A stretch of DNA of 64,000 bases from Prochilodus magdalenae (Eukaryota; Chordata; Actinopteri; Characiformes; Prochilodontidae). Location: the NCBI GenBank assembly GCA_024036415.1, contig JAMWET010001300.1, positions 1,543,501 to 1,607,500 of the forward strand. Reading direction: 5' to 3'. A program made the position numbers and the translations under genes. Below, one piece after another: positions 22,991-36,007 of the stretch; position 1 is the first letter of the stretch; each line of letters begins with the position of its first letter. The notes beneath the pieces are model-generated. The model made no database searches. It was not told the DNA's origin and was given only the letters and a program-made list of their open reading frames with translations.

Positions 22991-25524
22991 ATTAATGAAA
23001 GGTGTACTGAGCTATTAAAGTGATATTGCACAGAGTGAACTTATTTCTGTTGTGTACTGAAATTAATTTTAACCTAAATATCTAATTCTGTGGTGAAGGA
23101 AAAGAGCCCAATTGTGCACTTAATACGAGCTAGTGTTTAAGGATGTAGTATGTAGTGTAGTTACAGATATCAAAGTGAAGTATACTCAAAAATCCGGTAA
23201 GGGAGGAGAGAGGGAATAGATCCAGAAATCAGAAAGGGACGAGCTTCCTGAGTCTGTACATTTTGAAAAAGTGTCAGGCGGTGCCTTGGCTGCTGTGGAA
23301 GTGTTGGGTCTGTAAATGGTGTATAAATGTAAATTTAAGCCTTGAAACGCCCATTAAAACTCTCAATAACTGACTTATTTCTAGTTTTGAAAAAGAAAAC
23401 CTCCGCCAAAGCAGTTTTCAGACCCCAGCTTAGTATGACATGAACAGCAGTTTCAGAACAGCATGAATTAGCACCAGAAATGTTATTAAACTCTTTATTT
23501 TCTTTACTTTAATATGCTTTATTTTAACAAAAAAAAACATGTACATATAAAAACTAATTATTTGCTCACTGAAATTCCATTGACACTTAGATAAGATCAG
23601 CACATTTTCAAACATCATAAAACATCATAAAAAGAACTTATAAGGCTGCATATCTAATTACACTAGTGTCATTATCGTTGTTGTTGTTGAGAAAAACTCA
23701 ATATAGATCTCAGCAACAATACAGATCAGCATAGACGGAGATAAACACGGTCCATCTAGAGCTCAACCTGTGAACTCTCGTTCTCTAGTGTAGGACACAC
23801 GAACCTGCCTGACCTGTACACTAGAGGGCGCTGTTTGAGCACTGTTAAATTAACTGAGCAGGAAAGCGTCCGTTTGTCCCTCACGCCACCCCGTAGATAA
23901 TCAACCCGCGGCTGAGCACGAGGCTCTCCTAATCCGCCGGTGTCTTATTTACATAGTCCGCTTTAATGGTCCAGCAGTTACAGTATGGTGCGTATACAGC
24001 GGCAGCTAGCTGAAAGGGCAACTCCAGCGAGTCTTTAGATCCCCTACATATTTCAGTGACTGAAAAGTAAACATTCAGAGCTGTTTGGTGTGAAATCTGT
24101 AGGAAAGCCTACTTAGATTTCACAGTGGTGCTGATGGTAACACCACGGACATACACACATGATTTACCATCTAAAACCAGCAGTAAGCCTCCGCGTGTGT
24201 TCCGAGTTTATATGTACTCGTGTAATAACGATGATGATAAAGTATTCATCCATATAAAAATTATAAAACTTGTTTAAACGTTGACAAAACCACCATACAA
24301 ACAAAGTGTCAGACACCAGGCAGCGTATATCTATATTTCTGTGAGGGAGTCTGTAGAGATACTGGCCTCCTCGGACGTCTTGTTCCATCCCCACCACACT
24401 GAACGAGCCAGGTTACGCGGGTTTCTCCTTTTCACGCCTAACGCCTCTGAAGGACTTCAGAAATTGGGAAAGGTTGGTAGACTTCCCCTTTAAGACCTGC
24501 TGAGCAACCTGTTGTGGTGGGTTGTTTGTCGTGCCATGGTAACGAGTCAGGATGTGGTCTTGATATGTGCCCTAAGTACGACTTCGGTCAGTAAACACAA
24601 CAAGACACATATATTTAGGAGGATTTTACAAACGGACACCAACTCTTTCAACAACACTAATGACCGCCCAGTAAACATCTGAACCGTTAACAGTACGCAG
24701 AAATCACGTATCTGACTATTTAAACACATTTTAGATGTCCACGGACGACCGTTGTTTACTGGGAGTGATCCATTTCCACTGGCTCAGTTAACTGTAGGCC
24801 GAATAAGTGTTGTTTTGTGACTGTGTTTATTTTATAGAGACTTTATTGGCAGTACCACTGTTTCTGGATCTTGGAACCAAGAAATACGGGCTTATACGGA
24901 ACGGACAGCACGCAGACAGCGGCCCACTGTTGGACCACCGATGTTCACTGGCCCACTTTCCTTAGCTTTTACTGGCCCTCGCTGGCGGTTAAGCAGCACA
25001 TCAGACAACATGCCATTTTACATCATTTGATTTCCAAGGAGGAGTCCGATTACTCATTCGTCCTTCATTTCTTACTTTCATTATCCTGTAAATAAGAGAA
25101 TCATTTTAACAACATTTACAACTAAATCATTTTTTTTTCTTACAGCTGTTTGGGATATATGTCCTAGTCTATTTTCTAAAACTAAAGGCTCTACACATTA
25201 AAATCTGTCTGAGGAGATTAAAAACTGGTGAAGATGTTGTACCCCTGACCAGTCTGCCCGTGGTATAGGCGGTATTCGGCCCAGGCGACACAATTTAGGG
25301 TAAGCAATTAAATCCGTGCTTTTACTGTTTTTACTGCTATTTATACTTTGATTTATTAATACTGCAGAAAGCCCACATCCCGATTACTTCATTCTCTAAT
25401 AATATAACCCCTTGTGTTTTCTTCCTCCTCCAGTGAGACCTGTCTGTCTGTCAGTGGTGGTGTTGGGGATGTGATTAACGGTTAACGTCAAGATTAGCTA
25501 ACAACAAAACAGCTGCCAGTCAAA
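22991..25524. other. Intergenic region, with probable 5' UTR of the next gene at its right end
   Basis: No coding exon is supported in 22991-24800. CpG-bearing DNA near 23820-24010 and 24370-24480 could hold a promoter. A splice acceptor (TCCTCCTCCAG) at about 25433 precedes the ATG at 25525, so 25434-25524 is probably untranslated exon sequence. Confidence 0.35.
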
Positions 25525-25595
25525 ATGTCGAAGAGCCTGAAGCCCTCTGGTGCCCAGGGGAGAAACAGAAGAGGACGAAAGAAAAAAAGACAGAG
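25525..25595 (+). CDS. Candidate first coding exon, strongly basic N-terminus
   Basis: ATG at 25525 has A at -3 (GTCAAAATG). It opens a 71-base exon encoding MSKSLKPSGAQGRNRRGRKK and then KRQ, ending in CAGAG with GTAATG as donor (phase 2). The Arg/Lys cluster would fit a nuclear or nucleolar localisation signal or RNA binding. The protein family is not recognised. A phase-compatible continuation exists at 27419 (RQQQLELEAKQNSALKHNIE), but its acceptor has a poor pyrimidine tract. Confidence 0.45.
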
Positions 25596-28112
25596 GTAAT
25601 GTGAGGTAAAGAATGAAAGCTGTGTATGGTGTATAGTAACAGTTACCGTCAGACTCTCGGAGCACAGTTAGCTAGCTCGATAATGTTTGCTAATTTAAAA
25701 AATAGCCCGCTAGCTACCTGAAGTCAGCGTTATTTACCCCTCACTAAATTCATTAGTGTGAAAGACTATTAATGTGTTTGAGAAATAACCTTCATCATTT
25801 AAATAACTATCCTGAGGAATGGTCTGCCTGAGGAAAACATTACTAACGTCCTAGTCTAGTTATAGAGCTAGCGTTAGCCCGGCTCATAACTGAATTAAAA
25901 TAGGTTTCAGTTAATCTCTACATCTAATATGTACAGCTCACAGCGCGGAATGTGGGAGAGGTGCTCACTGACTTCCTGTTCTGTGTATGAATGCTAGCTG
26001 TATGTGTTCAGAGAGGTATAGGCTACGGGTTTCACAAAGGGGCACCAGCCAGACTCTTGTCTAAGACATGACACTGGTCGGGGCGGCTCTGCGCAGGACA
26101 ATAATCAGGGTGTCCCCACAGGGTGGACCAGCAGTGGCAAACAATTTGTGGGGTGCAGACCTAATTAAGCTAGCGGATTTGGGACATTTGTATAATTCAG
26201 TTCAAACCAGAATATACAGAACATCGCAATATGAGAATAGCTATGATGATATTTTCTTATACTGAAAAACATCCTAATTTGCCCCCACAATATGGCCTGA
26301 CCACCCATCAAACTGAATTAGGGTCCAGGGACTCTGCTTGGACTGTGGAAGGAGGGTAGCATGTAGCGGTTGGGAGGTGCAGGGGCTGCGGTATGATAGA
26401 CTGATCATGTAAATATGTTGTTGTTAGGGATGTTGTTAGTACTGCTGTGTTGTTTCTGTCGTCCTGTGCTGGGCCATAGGGTAGTTTGTGTGGAGTCAGT
26501 ATTGACCATCAGGTGGTTAGAAGTGACCTGTCTGCAGTTCTCACCTGCTGTGTTTAATAAAAGAGCATTCCCTTACAGCACGGTTTCTGGTTTCTTTCTT
26601 TACGCTTATTTTAAGAGACCCCTAATGTACACGTACATGCTTTATATAATTTGTGTCTTTTTTTTTTTTGTTAACAAATACAAGAAAATGTCATTTATAA
26701 TTTCAACAAACTGTGATTTTCCATGATTTGGGTTATTTAATGTGGGCCTTAGTAAAGTATAAATTATTATTAAATGCTATTAGTAGTAGTAATAAAAAAT
26801 AATAATAGAAATAGCTGATGTGGCGGTTATTATAGTAACACTGATAGCAGCAGCAGTAGCATGAGTCACTGTAAAACTGGTCACTGTTCAGGAACAGTTT
26901 TTTTCATGAGGCTGTGTGCATTTTGTTGCTATGGTATTGCAGTTTTGCAGTTTCCTATTGAGGTCAGTATTAGTTTGTAGTTTAGATTTGCGCTTTCAGA
27001 TTCATGGCTAATTTGAGAACATTAAATGTGTTGTAAAATCTTTGATCTGATCATCTTGTGGATTACAGCTGTTTCCCTAAATAAAAGGCAGACTCATTTC
27101 TTATTCTTACTGATATGAATCCATTTATGTGGTAAATACTGTACATAGGCCTCTATTAGTGCTGACCAGAAACTCACAAAGACTTCTGAACTATGTGTGG
27201 AATACTGATCATACAATTCATTATGTGATCATACTGGTCTCAACATCGTTTGGACTTGACTCAAGGGAAGTAGGACTTGATTGTCCAGGCCAGCCGAGTG
27301 AGATGGCTTTGTCTGAGGTAACTCAAAATCAGAACAAAATAAATAAAAGTCCTTTCTCTGTGTAACTCGCACTGCATCACTGATACACATGGACAGATGT
27401 GTTCCAAGGATACAGGCAGCAGCAACTGGAGCTGGAGGCCAAGCAAAACTCTGCTTTAAAACATAACATTGAAAACATTTCTTTTTCTGTCACTTGTTGT
27501 GCACAACAGATTCCAATCTATACAGGAAATGAGAAGACTTGGAGAAATTTGGACACATATTATTCCCATCTAGCAGCAAAGCCGGTACAGACAGCACTGA
27601 TTCTCAGATAACCAAATGGTGAACAACAACATGTGAAACCTGCTAGTAGGAGCACAGAAGTTGGCTTCTTATTCAGGGGATGGAAATGAACTGTTGCATG
27701 ATGTAAGAAGGAATGGGAAAATACAGACAAGAAGAAGCTGCTAAATAAAAAGCTGACTTCAGTTTCATACTGCATACCACAATGGCACAGTTAGTTAATT
27801 TGAAACTGCCCTACGAGAAACAGAGAGAGAAACTGCTTAGCAAATTCAGAGCTAGATCAAAATGATTGCAGCTCTGCAGCAGTTAGATCAGGACAAAGAT
27901 TTGTTTATGTTTGTCTGTGTGATGAGCAGTAGTAAAGCAGTGAGAACTGAAAGTAAATTAACTTGGTCAGATGTATATCTGATATTAATATACCAATAAT
28001 GTTTTAGATCATACATTTTACTTAGTATGTTAATAAATAAAAGATTGTATTGTTTATTAGTAAATCTTATTTACAATAATTGTAAAATTACCTACAAAAT
28101 TTTAATTAAATT
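25596..28112. other. Non-coding or intronic stretch, gene status uncertain
   Basis: Mostly AT-rich DNA. At 27419-27611 a plus-strand segment is open for 64 codons with coding-like composition (QQQLELEAKQNS, then EKTWRNLDTYYSHLAAKPVQ), ending in TAA. It may be a second exon of the gene starting at 25525, but splice support is weak. Confidence 0.3.
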
Positions 28113-28588
28113 TTAATTTGTTCTTGGCCTGGTCTGGGACACTCCTGGTCTGCCTTGTCTCACTCTCGGACACTCCTGGTCTTGGTCTTGTCTCAGTTGT
28201 GGAGACTCCTGGTCTCTGTTTTGTCTTGATTCTTGAACACTCCTCGTCTCTATCTTATCTCAGTCTCGGGCACACCTGGTCTCTTTCTTGTCTCGGTTTC
28301 GGGCACTCTTAGTTTCGACTTTGTCTTGGTCTCAGACATTCCTGGTCTCTGTCTTGTCCCGTTCTTGGACACTCCTTGTCTTGGTCTTGTCTCGGCCTTG
28401 GACACTCCTGGTCTCTGTCTTGTCCCGTTCTTGGACACTCCTTGTCTTGGTCTTGTCTCGGCCTTGGACACTCCTGGTCTCTGTCTTTTCTCACTCTCGG
28501 GCACACCTGGTCTTTGTCTTGTCTCGGTTTCGGACACTTCCTGTTTTGGCCTTGTCTCAGTTTCGGACACTCTTGGTTTTGACTTTAC
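28113..28588. repeat. 33-bp minisatellite, about 14 units
   Basis: Units such as ACTCCTGGTCTCTGTCTTGT followed by CCCGTTCTTGGAC are 33 bases. In 28370-28500 two units alternate as a 66-base higher-order repeat, with two nearly identical copies. The plus strand is T/C/G-rich and poor in A. All the overlapping open frames here (Leu/Ser/Thr/Pro-rich or Glu/Arg-rich) come from the repeat. Confidence 0.95.
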
Positions 28589-31500
28589 TGAGCAGCAGGA
28601 GGAAGGAACTGCTGTTGACCGCTCACTATGATAGGCAGGTCACTTTTAGCTAAATATTCCCCCTCATGGTAGACTAACAGTGACCAACACAGTGGCAATA
28701 ACAGTGGCAGAACACAACAGCCTGTGGCAAAAAAAAAACACAGTAAAAACAAACACATTGTTCAAAAAACAATGTCTCTCACCTTGAGCACAACTCGCCC
28801 TAGAGCCACTTCACATGCCCGCTTCACATGGCCTCACATGGAACTACTATGGAAGCACAGCCAATATAGTGGGAAACCCCAATAGTAAGATAATGATAAT
28901 AAAGCTGGTTCCAGGATGGAAAAGATTTTTGATGGGCAGCAAAGAGCCGTTATCCAAGATGTAGTGTATACATCATTAATGATTTTTGGGCTGTATATTT
29001 ACCATTATGCTACCTGATATCTATAAACCTTTAAATATACTAATGGGCTCTTTATATCAAAGTGATTAATCATTTGGATGTTTTTAGATTTATTCTTTTT
29101 ATTGTCTCCCATTCTCCAAATACTCTTTTAACAGTGTAAAGTGAACTTAAATATAATAACTTGGAAAATAAATCAAGTGAACAGTGTGTGATAAGGACGG
29201 AAGCTTGGCTTTCCCTGATTAGCCTGGTTATACATCTACTAAACTACGTGATAAAAACTGGTGGTCATTGTGTGTGGGTGTAGTGTTGTGCTGTGCTGCT
29301 TACATGTGGTTGCACTCTCTCAGATAGTAATAGAATAAAATATCTACAGTGATGTAGATAATATCTGATGTAGCGTCAAACATTTGTGTCTCTCACTCAT
29401 TGTGTAGCTGCTAAGTAATTGCTTTTTAGGTTTTGAATGGGAAATTGGCTGAAAAACATTGTTAGATTTTGCTTTTGTCTAATTCAGTTTCTAAGTGTTC
29501 ATTTCACCTAATTTAACCACAGCCACAGTTTCCCAATTACAGGAAGTTTGACTGGCACATTTATTCATTTCATCAAAGTTTTATTAACAAATGTTTCAAC
29601 TGATCATACCATGGCAAAGCTACTGGCACAGAATCTGTTCTGTTTCTATAACCTAATGTTTATTAAGATTTCTAAAAACACATTTTTTATAAAAGATTAT
29701 TTTGTGCTAGTAAGTCGGTTTTGTCTAAACAGATAGCAAGTAAACTGTGACTGTGATGTGGCCAGAGCCGTCTCTGTGATACATTTCAGTTATGTTGGAA
29801 AAGATTTTAAGGGCCACACGTGTCTCCATGGCAAATTCAGGTATTTGGAAAGAAAGAGTTAGAGACCTAGAATGTATTTTAGCCTCCATTGAAGGTGCCA
29901 TAGGATGGACATCTGTATTTATATAGGCATAGTTGAACAAGGAGAGTTGGAATTGACATATTCAGTCAACCTCAATCACTATTGTCTCCTCCATCAAATA
30001 CAAATCCCATATTTGCAAAAGAGGTCTGTAAAACAGGCTGATTCCAAAACTCTCTTAACAGACTCTTAACAGTCTTGACTCATTGTTATTTACACCCCCA
30101 AATTTACATACAACAATGAAGCATCAGCAGTGGTGGACTATGTGAAGAAATGTACCAGTCCAAGCTGTGAAGGACATGTCGACACTTTTCATAGCTTTTA
30201 CAAAGGAACTGAATCATCATCCAGAATGGCTGATGTTTATCTTTAAACCAGACTGAAGTTGGCATAATTTTTTATCAGCTTCTTAATTGAATGTTCCCCC
30301 TTAAATGCTGCAGCATGTACAGGTACCCAGATGGACCTGCCGCACAATTTAAGGAGGAACGGAAAATCTGGGCTTCTCAAACCCCTGAACAAAATCAAGC
30401 ATCTGCACTCAGCATTAAACACTGAAGAGACTAAGGAGAGGAGCAGTTCCATGATTATTAGCATCACAACAGTAATGCAGTGTGATTTTATCCACCGTTT
30501 GACGGTTGAAGCAGGTAATCTAAAAATATACTTTATAGTGAGTAACAGCTTTAATTTGCTTGGTGTTGTTGTTGAAAGCATGTAACTGTATAGGTAATAA
30601 TAGCTGCTAGCAAGTATTAGATATATTAGAAATATTAGAATAGCCAACTAGATAGTATGATGGCCCAGTTTATTGTACAGAGATTCATTTTATTTTTCTG
30701 TCTGTTTATTTTAACATGTTCCATTTAAGTGATCATCACGGTGTCTCGTCATAAACCAGTAAATCATTATTATTCATGAGGTTACCAATAAATGGAAAAC
30801 GGCTCGGGATCAAATTATACGGTAATAAACGCGTGTATAAACCTGCATTTGGGCACCCTGACAAAAGTCACACACCTGCTACGTAGACATCAGAGAGCAG
30901 TTTAAACACTGAATGAACACATTATATGGCACCTGTGTAAGGTGTTCAGAAGACACGTGTGACTCATTAATGAGGGGGCAGTAAAACCTTACCTTCCTCA
31001 AGAGAACTGGACCAACAGAAGGATCAGTTTTGTTATAAAGATTTGCTTCCCAGCCATTAAAATGTACAAATGACATGGTTATGTTTTGTTTAGTCTGTTA
31101 AAACACGTTATTTGAATTTTATCAAAGTTTGTTTATGTTAATGTGGCTTCGAATGAGCAATAGAATTATATTGCCATTTCCTTTTCAGTTACATAAGAGC
31201 ACTGAACAGAGCCATTACGGTAAGGCAATTAAGTAATTGAAGTTTGTTTACAGTTATGGCTACCGCGTTTCGGTTTAATAAGTGATGTAAAAACAGTCTT
31301 TGCAACTAGAAACCAAGCCTAACCGTATATGTTGTTAGCTCATGTCTACCATAGTCTATCTATGAAAATGTGCTGAATGTAATAGCCTGTCGTGCTAGGG
31401 GCAGGGTCCATTATTTACTTTAGAGTTCATCTCTGAGATCAGGTCACCTGTTCACATCTCGTGAAAGTAACTCCAGCACGTTACTGCTTCTAGGGCTTCC

Positions 31501-33930
31501 TTGGTGATTTATGGTCATTGTCAGAGACCAAAAACGTGGCTAGAACTTTGTAGTCTTTTCTGGAATGTTTACAGGTTTAAAGTTTGAACTACAGTATATT
31601 AACTCACAGCGATTACATAACACAAATCTTAATTTAACACTTCATGTGACCCTCCTTGACCATTAGTTGCAGCATAAATGAATTAGTTACAAACACAAAT
31701 CCAAAATCTGAAGCACAAATAAAAACAGAAACAGTGCTTAGAAAAGTATACAAAAACTTCACTGGTTTGAAATGGCTCTGAACATTTCAGAATGTTTCTA
31801 AATTGCCCATTAAACTTTTTTGCAACTACTTTTTTGCTTTCTGGTTTTATTCACATTTTATTATACTATAGACTATTATACTTATTTAAAGAGCAGAGGT
31901 GTGGATCTGAGTTAAATGACTTGAGTGGTCAGATTTGAGTCATGAATTTGATGACTTGTGACTCGACAAAAAATATTTGGGACTCGACTTCAACTTGAGT
32001 CTTACAGACCCAAATGGAAGAAACGTGAAGAGGCATCTGGCTGCAGATGTGACTCTTTACAGTCAAGTAATGCTAGAACTGCACCAAGGGCAAATTTGAT
32101 GAGGCGAAGCATTAATTGGATCAGTGAGCCCTTGCTTAGCACTTCAACTCCAGTGTTCTTGGAGAAACATAGCAGAACAACATACCATGTGGGTAAACAA
32201 AAGAAGAGTTCTCTCAATGTTAATGTCTTCTGTAGTTAGGAAAGAGCAACATTCGCCACAAAGCTGAAGCTGGCTTTTTATTCAACAGCATATCGCTGAA
32301 CCTTGTATCTCCACTTTCATTTTTCTGTGTATGAAGTTTAAAAAAGCCTGTTGATCTTGACATTGTGCATTCCATGATAAATGGGGTAAAAGAAAGAGCC
32401 CAGAATTCCTTGGAAAAACGTTGGTTTACTTTGACTTTACATTGAGAATTCCAGAGATTGTGCAAAGAGACTCCTAACAAATGCTTATCCATGCAAATAG
32501 TACAGATACTTGAAATACCGTAGATAACATTATGCCTTTAACTTCAATTATTTTCTCATCTGCCTTTACTATGACACACATTCCGATAAACGTACTACGT
32601 ATTATGAAAAGAGATGATTAATAGACTCATGGAAATTGGTCAGCAAATAATAGCTGTAAGATTTTCCAGTGATGCTTTATGGGCTCTCTGATTACAGCAT
32701 ATTTAGCAGTTATCTGCACATCAATAGAGTGGCAGGTCCAGAGTCCATCCTTTTTTCCAAGGACACAGACACATTAATTAGACACATGCACACAGAGTTT
32801 ATAAAGTGCACTGCCAGGCTACCAACATCCAGAAGCAAACTTAACGGACATACACAATTAATGAGGGGATACCCCTGCATTTGACAGGCCAACATTCACT
32901 ATTTCCAAAAAAACGTCCAGTCAGTGACTTACATATAGGTTCATGCATTTCAAAGATAAAATTTCACCATTTTGATTTAATTGTGCGGAAATTAATAAAC
33001 CATTAAGATGCAAACAAACTTCAAGGTGGAAATTCTGTTTTAGAGTAGGATGTTGAGAATAACCTCACTGAAAGCTATTGCGTGAGATGGTTACGGATGG
33101 ATATGTGACTTGATGTCTGAGACACTGTTACAAGTTTTTAGATTCTGGTCTAAAACAACTTTTATAATTAATTTTTATCAGATTATCTTTGACCAGATAT
33201 ACCATTGTACCATTATTGATAGTACACATAACTTAGAGGTCAAATGTAGGTTTAAAGGTCATTTTGGAGAACAACTGTCTCCTAACACAACCACTGGAAA
33301 GTGTAAAAAAGGATGAACTCCCTTTGGTATAGGGCAGAGGGATCAGAACCTCTCCCAGTCTAAAACGTAAGGTAGTTAAACAGACATTTGTAACTATGAG
33401 GGTCTTTTTTGTACCACAAAAATTCTATGTTATGAAGAATTCAGTCACAGTATTGTATGGCATTTTAAATACTCTCGGGCTCTAATATAACACCAGTGTA
33501 AAGCATTTAAAGAAACCACACTATTTTATTGAACACGGCACCAGTGGAAAACACCATCCACCACTACTGAACAGCCTCCACAGCTCAGTGCAAAATAGTC
33601 CAATACTTAGGTCTCTCTGACTGAGATCGAAGTGCTGCTTGTGATGCCCAGGCCTCCCGCACATCCATGCTCTTGTGTATGTATGTTCCAGAGTGTCTGG
33701 ATCAGACGATAAAGTTTAACTGTACTGAATTAACTGTGTTTATAGCAGTTTATCAGACCTTTCTGTCGCCAGTCTGTTACAGTGAACCAGGTCCTTTTAA
33801 AAACTTTTAAAAACTTTAACAACCACCCCTCAGTCTTCTCACCTTTAGTCTTTCTGTTGTTTAGCCTAAGAACATCTCTGTTCTTATCTCCATTGCCTTC
33901 CCAGTCATTGCGTTCGATAAACTCATGACA
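28589..33930. other. Long intergenic region with unexplained open segments
   Basis: No complete gene seen. Three plus-strand stretches look more coding than their surroundings: 30079-30246 (includes DYVKKCTSPSCEGHVDTFHS), 30323-30514 (open, AG and GT bordered, phase 1 to 1, includes LRRNGKSGLLKPLNKIKHLH) and 32007-32200 (AG/GT bordered, includes MRRSINWISEPLLSTSTP). None has a recognised family. Near 31890-32000 repeated GACTTGAG/GACTCGAC phrases mark an old dispersed repeat. Confidence 0.35.
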
Positions 33931-34215
33931 TTTGCCCAGACTCATTTATAGCAGCTCATATATGATAAGGATTTGCCTCACTCACATGGTGGGTGATTGG
34001 TGGATGTGTTTGCGTTACAGACTCCCCCCTCCCCCACCATCACCATCTATTAGCTCATGGGTCAACAGTATTTATACTAGTTGGTCTCGTCTGTTTCACA
34101 CTCTGTTAGATCTGGAAAGCAGGAAAGGAGGAGATCTACAGTCAAGCTCAGTTTCTCTCATTCCTGATACATTTTTCAACCTTTTGTGGAGTGCCATTCC
34201 ATACTTTATAACACG

Positions 34216-36007
34216 ATGTGTACAGGAAAGTGCTCCAAGTTTATCGCCATTGCCCTCTATCCTCTGTCCTTTGTGTCCGTCCTATGCAACATTATGCTGT
34301 TCTTCCCTGACTGGACGGCAAAGTACGCAGAAGACGACAGTGAAGACACTCCACGTCTTACAGATGAAGTCAAATATATGGGAGGCCTGATTGGAGGTGG
34401 CATCTTCGTAAGTTCCAACTCCTGTTCATTTCTTATTTCTAATTTCGTATTTGTGCTAACGCTTGTTTGGATAGGCTGCTGTAGATCTATGTTGTATACT
34501 GTAGAACCCTAACACTTGCTGTCATCCCCACCTAGAACATAATACTGAACCTTAAATTAGCCCTAGTCCTAATCCTACCCCCAATTGTAGTGTTTTGGCA
34601 CATGCTTGGAGCATCTATAGATAATCTATAGGGTGCTGTCCAGATAAAGTGGGGGTACATGGTCAAATAGTTGATATGTCCATCGTCTTTTCTATCACAG
34701 TAATAACAGTGTGCTCCCTAGTTTTTCAGATCTATTAGGAGCTCATACACAACATCACTTCTAGCCCTCCCTTTTACTTCCTTACATTCAATAATCCTGT
34801 ACATAAAAGGGTTTCCAGACCTGGCACAATCTGATGTATATCTTGGTTTATGGCATAGCAGTGAAATGGTCTATGTTTTTTTCCTACTTTGCAGGTATTG
34901 ATCCCAGCCATTCACATCCACCTCACAGGGAAACAGGGCTGCTGCGGCAACCGCTGCGGAGTGAGTTTTGTTGTGCTCATACACTCGTATTCATTGTAAT
35001 TATAAAATCCCCATCCTGGGTCATAATTCACATGAACATCGCTCTATACTCTGCTTTAAATGTACTTGACATAGATGTAAGTTTGGGTATGTAAAACCTG
35101 GACTAGTTTGAAAGTTACTGTAAGTTTGACTTAAACACCCATCGCATCCGATTATGTTAATTTTTTTTAAAAATTTTGTTATAACAAATTCTGTATAGCC
35201 GGGTTTGCAGCATCACTGTTAATAACAGCCTTCTTTGCATTTTGCCCTTTAGATGTTCTTATCTATTGGCTTTGCTGCGATTGGTGTGGCTGGAGCTTTG
35301 TATAGCCTGGGTGTGGCTGCATCAGGCTTGGCTAAGGGACCCGTTTGCAAAAATCCATTTGGCATCTGGGGAAGACCATTCCTTAACAAGTATGGGAAAT
35401 GATACTGTTCTATTCTTAAGCCGATATCGTACATTTTTAAAAACAAAGGGGTTTTCTGGAGCGATGCCATAGACCAGGGGAGTCCAAACCTATTGCCTTT
35501 GGGGGCCATTGTGAAATGTTTCTAGTAAGCTGAGGGTCACAAAGATGGGTAAAACGGCCAAAGAAGATTTTTTTATTTATTGTATGACATTTATAAACAT
35601 AACACTATATTTTGTTATCATGAAAATGAGTTTTAAAGACAAAAAGAAATAATTAAATTTTTTATGCTATATAAAAATATGCTTGTTTTGCTGGTGGGCA
35701 AAATCAGACATCCTCATGGGCCAACACTTTAGGAACTGTCTTCTGTAGCATCACTCCAAAAGAACCCATTCTGGCACCTTTTTTTTAAAAGCACTACAAT
35801 TTAGTTGTTTTCTTTCCCAGTAATGGCAGCTACCTGCAAAACCCTGACATTTGGGATTTCTGCACGGAGCCCACTGATGTGGTTCAGTTTAACATTGGCC
35901 TATTCAGCACTCTGCTGGTGGCTTCCTGTGTGGAACTGGTACTGTGCGGCTTCCAGGCGGTCAACGGCCTCTTCGGCTGCATCTGTGGTACTTGTAACAG
36001 CAAATAG
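34216..36007 (+). CDS. Transmembrane 4 L6 family (TM4SF) protein, four coding exons
   Basis: TM4SF/L6 proteins are four-span plasma-membrane proteins, unrelated to true tetraspanins, with roles in adhesion and proliferation. Exons are 34216-34407, 34895-34960, 35253-35389 and 35821-36007, with consistent phases and 193 aa in total (human TM4SF5: 197). The family signature MCTGKC opens the protein, followed by LTDEVKYMGGLIGGGIF. CCGNRCGM at the exon 2/3 join and GVAGALYSLGVAASGLAKGP in TM3 follow, then a large extracellular loop with WDFCTEP and TM4 with LCGFQAVNGLFG. The closest member cannot be fixed by eye; synteny with MPDU1 on human 17p13 would favour TM4SF5. TAG is directly followed by a GTGAGA donor. 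Poly(A) signals lie at 36608-36613 and 36672-36677. Confidence 0.93.
35475..35742. mobile_element. Degenerate hAT-like nonautonomous element in TM4SF intron 3
   Basis: It opens with CCAGGGGAGTCCAAACCTAT and GGGGGCCATTGTGAAA and closes with CATGGGCCAACACTTTAGGA. These resemble the ends of a common fish hAT-type repeat that starts CAGGGGTGTCCAAA. The middle is AT-rich and non-coding. Assignment is from memory of that repeat. Confidence 0.5.

Noticed and set aside
24871..25095. 74-codon plus-strand frame starting MEPRNTGLYG
   Set aside because: No recognised motif, no donor at a sensible place, and it lies in what is probably the 5' region of the next gene.
28118..28653. Several overlapping 60-130 codon frames on both strands
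   Set aside because: All are readings of the 33-bp minisatellite.
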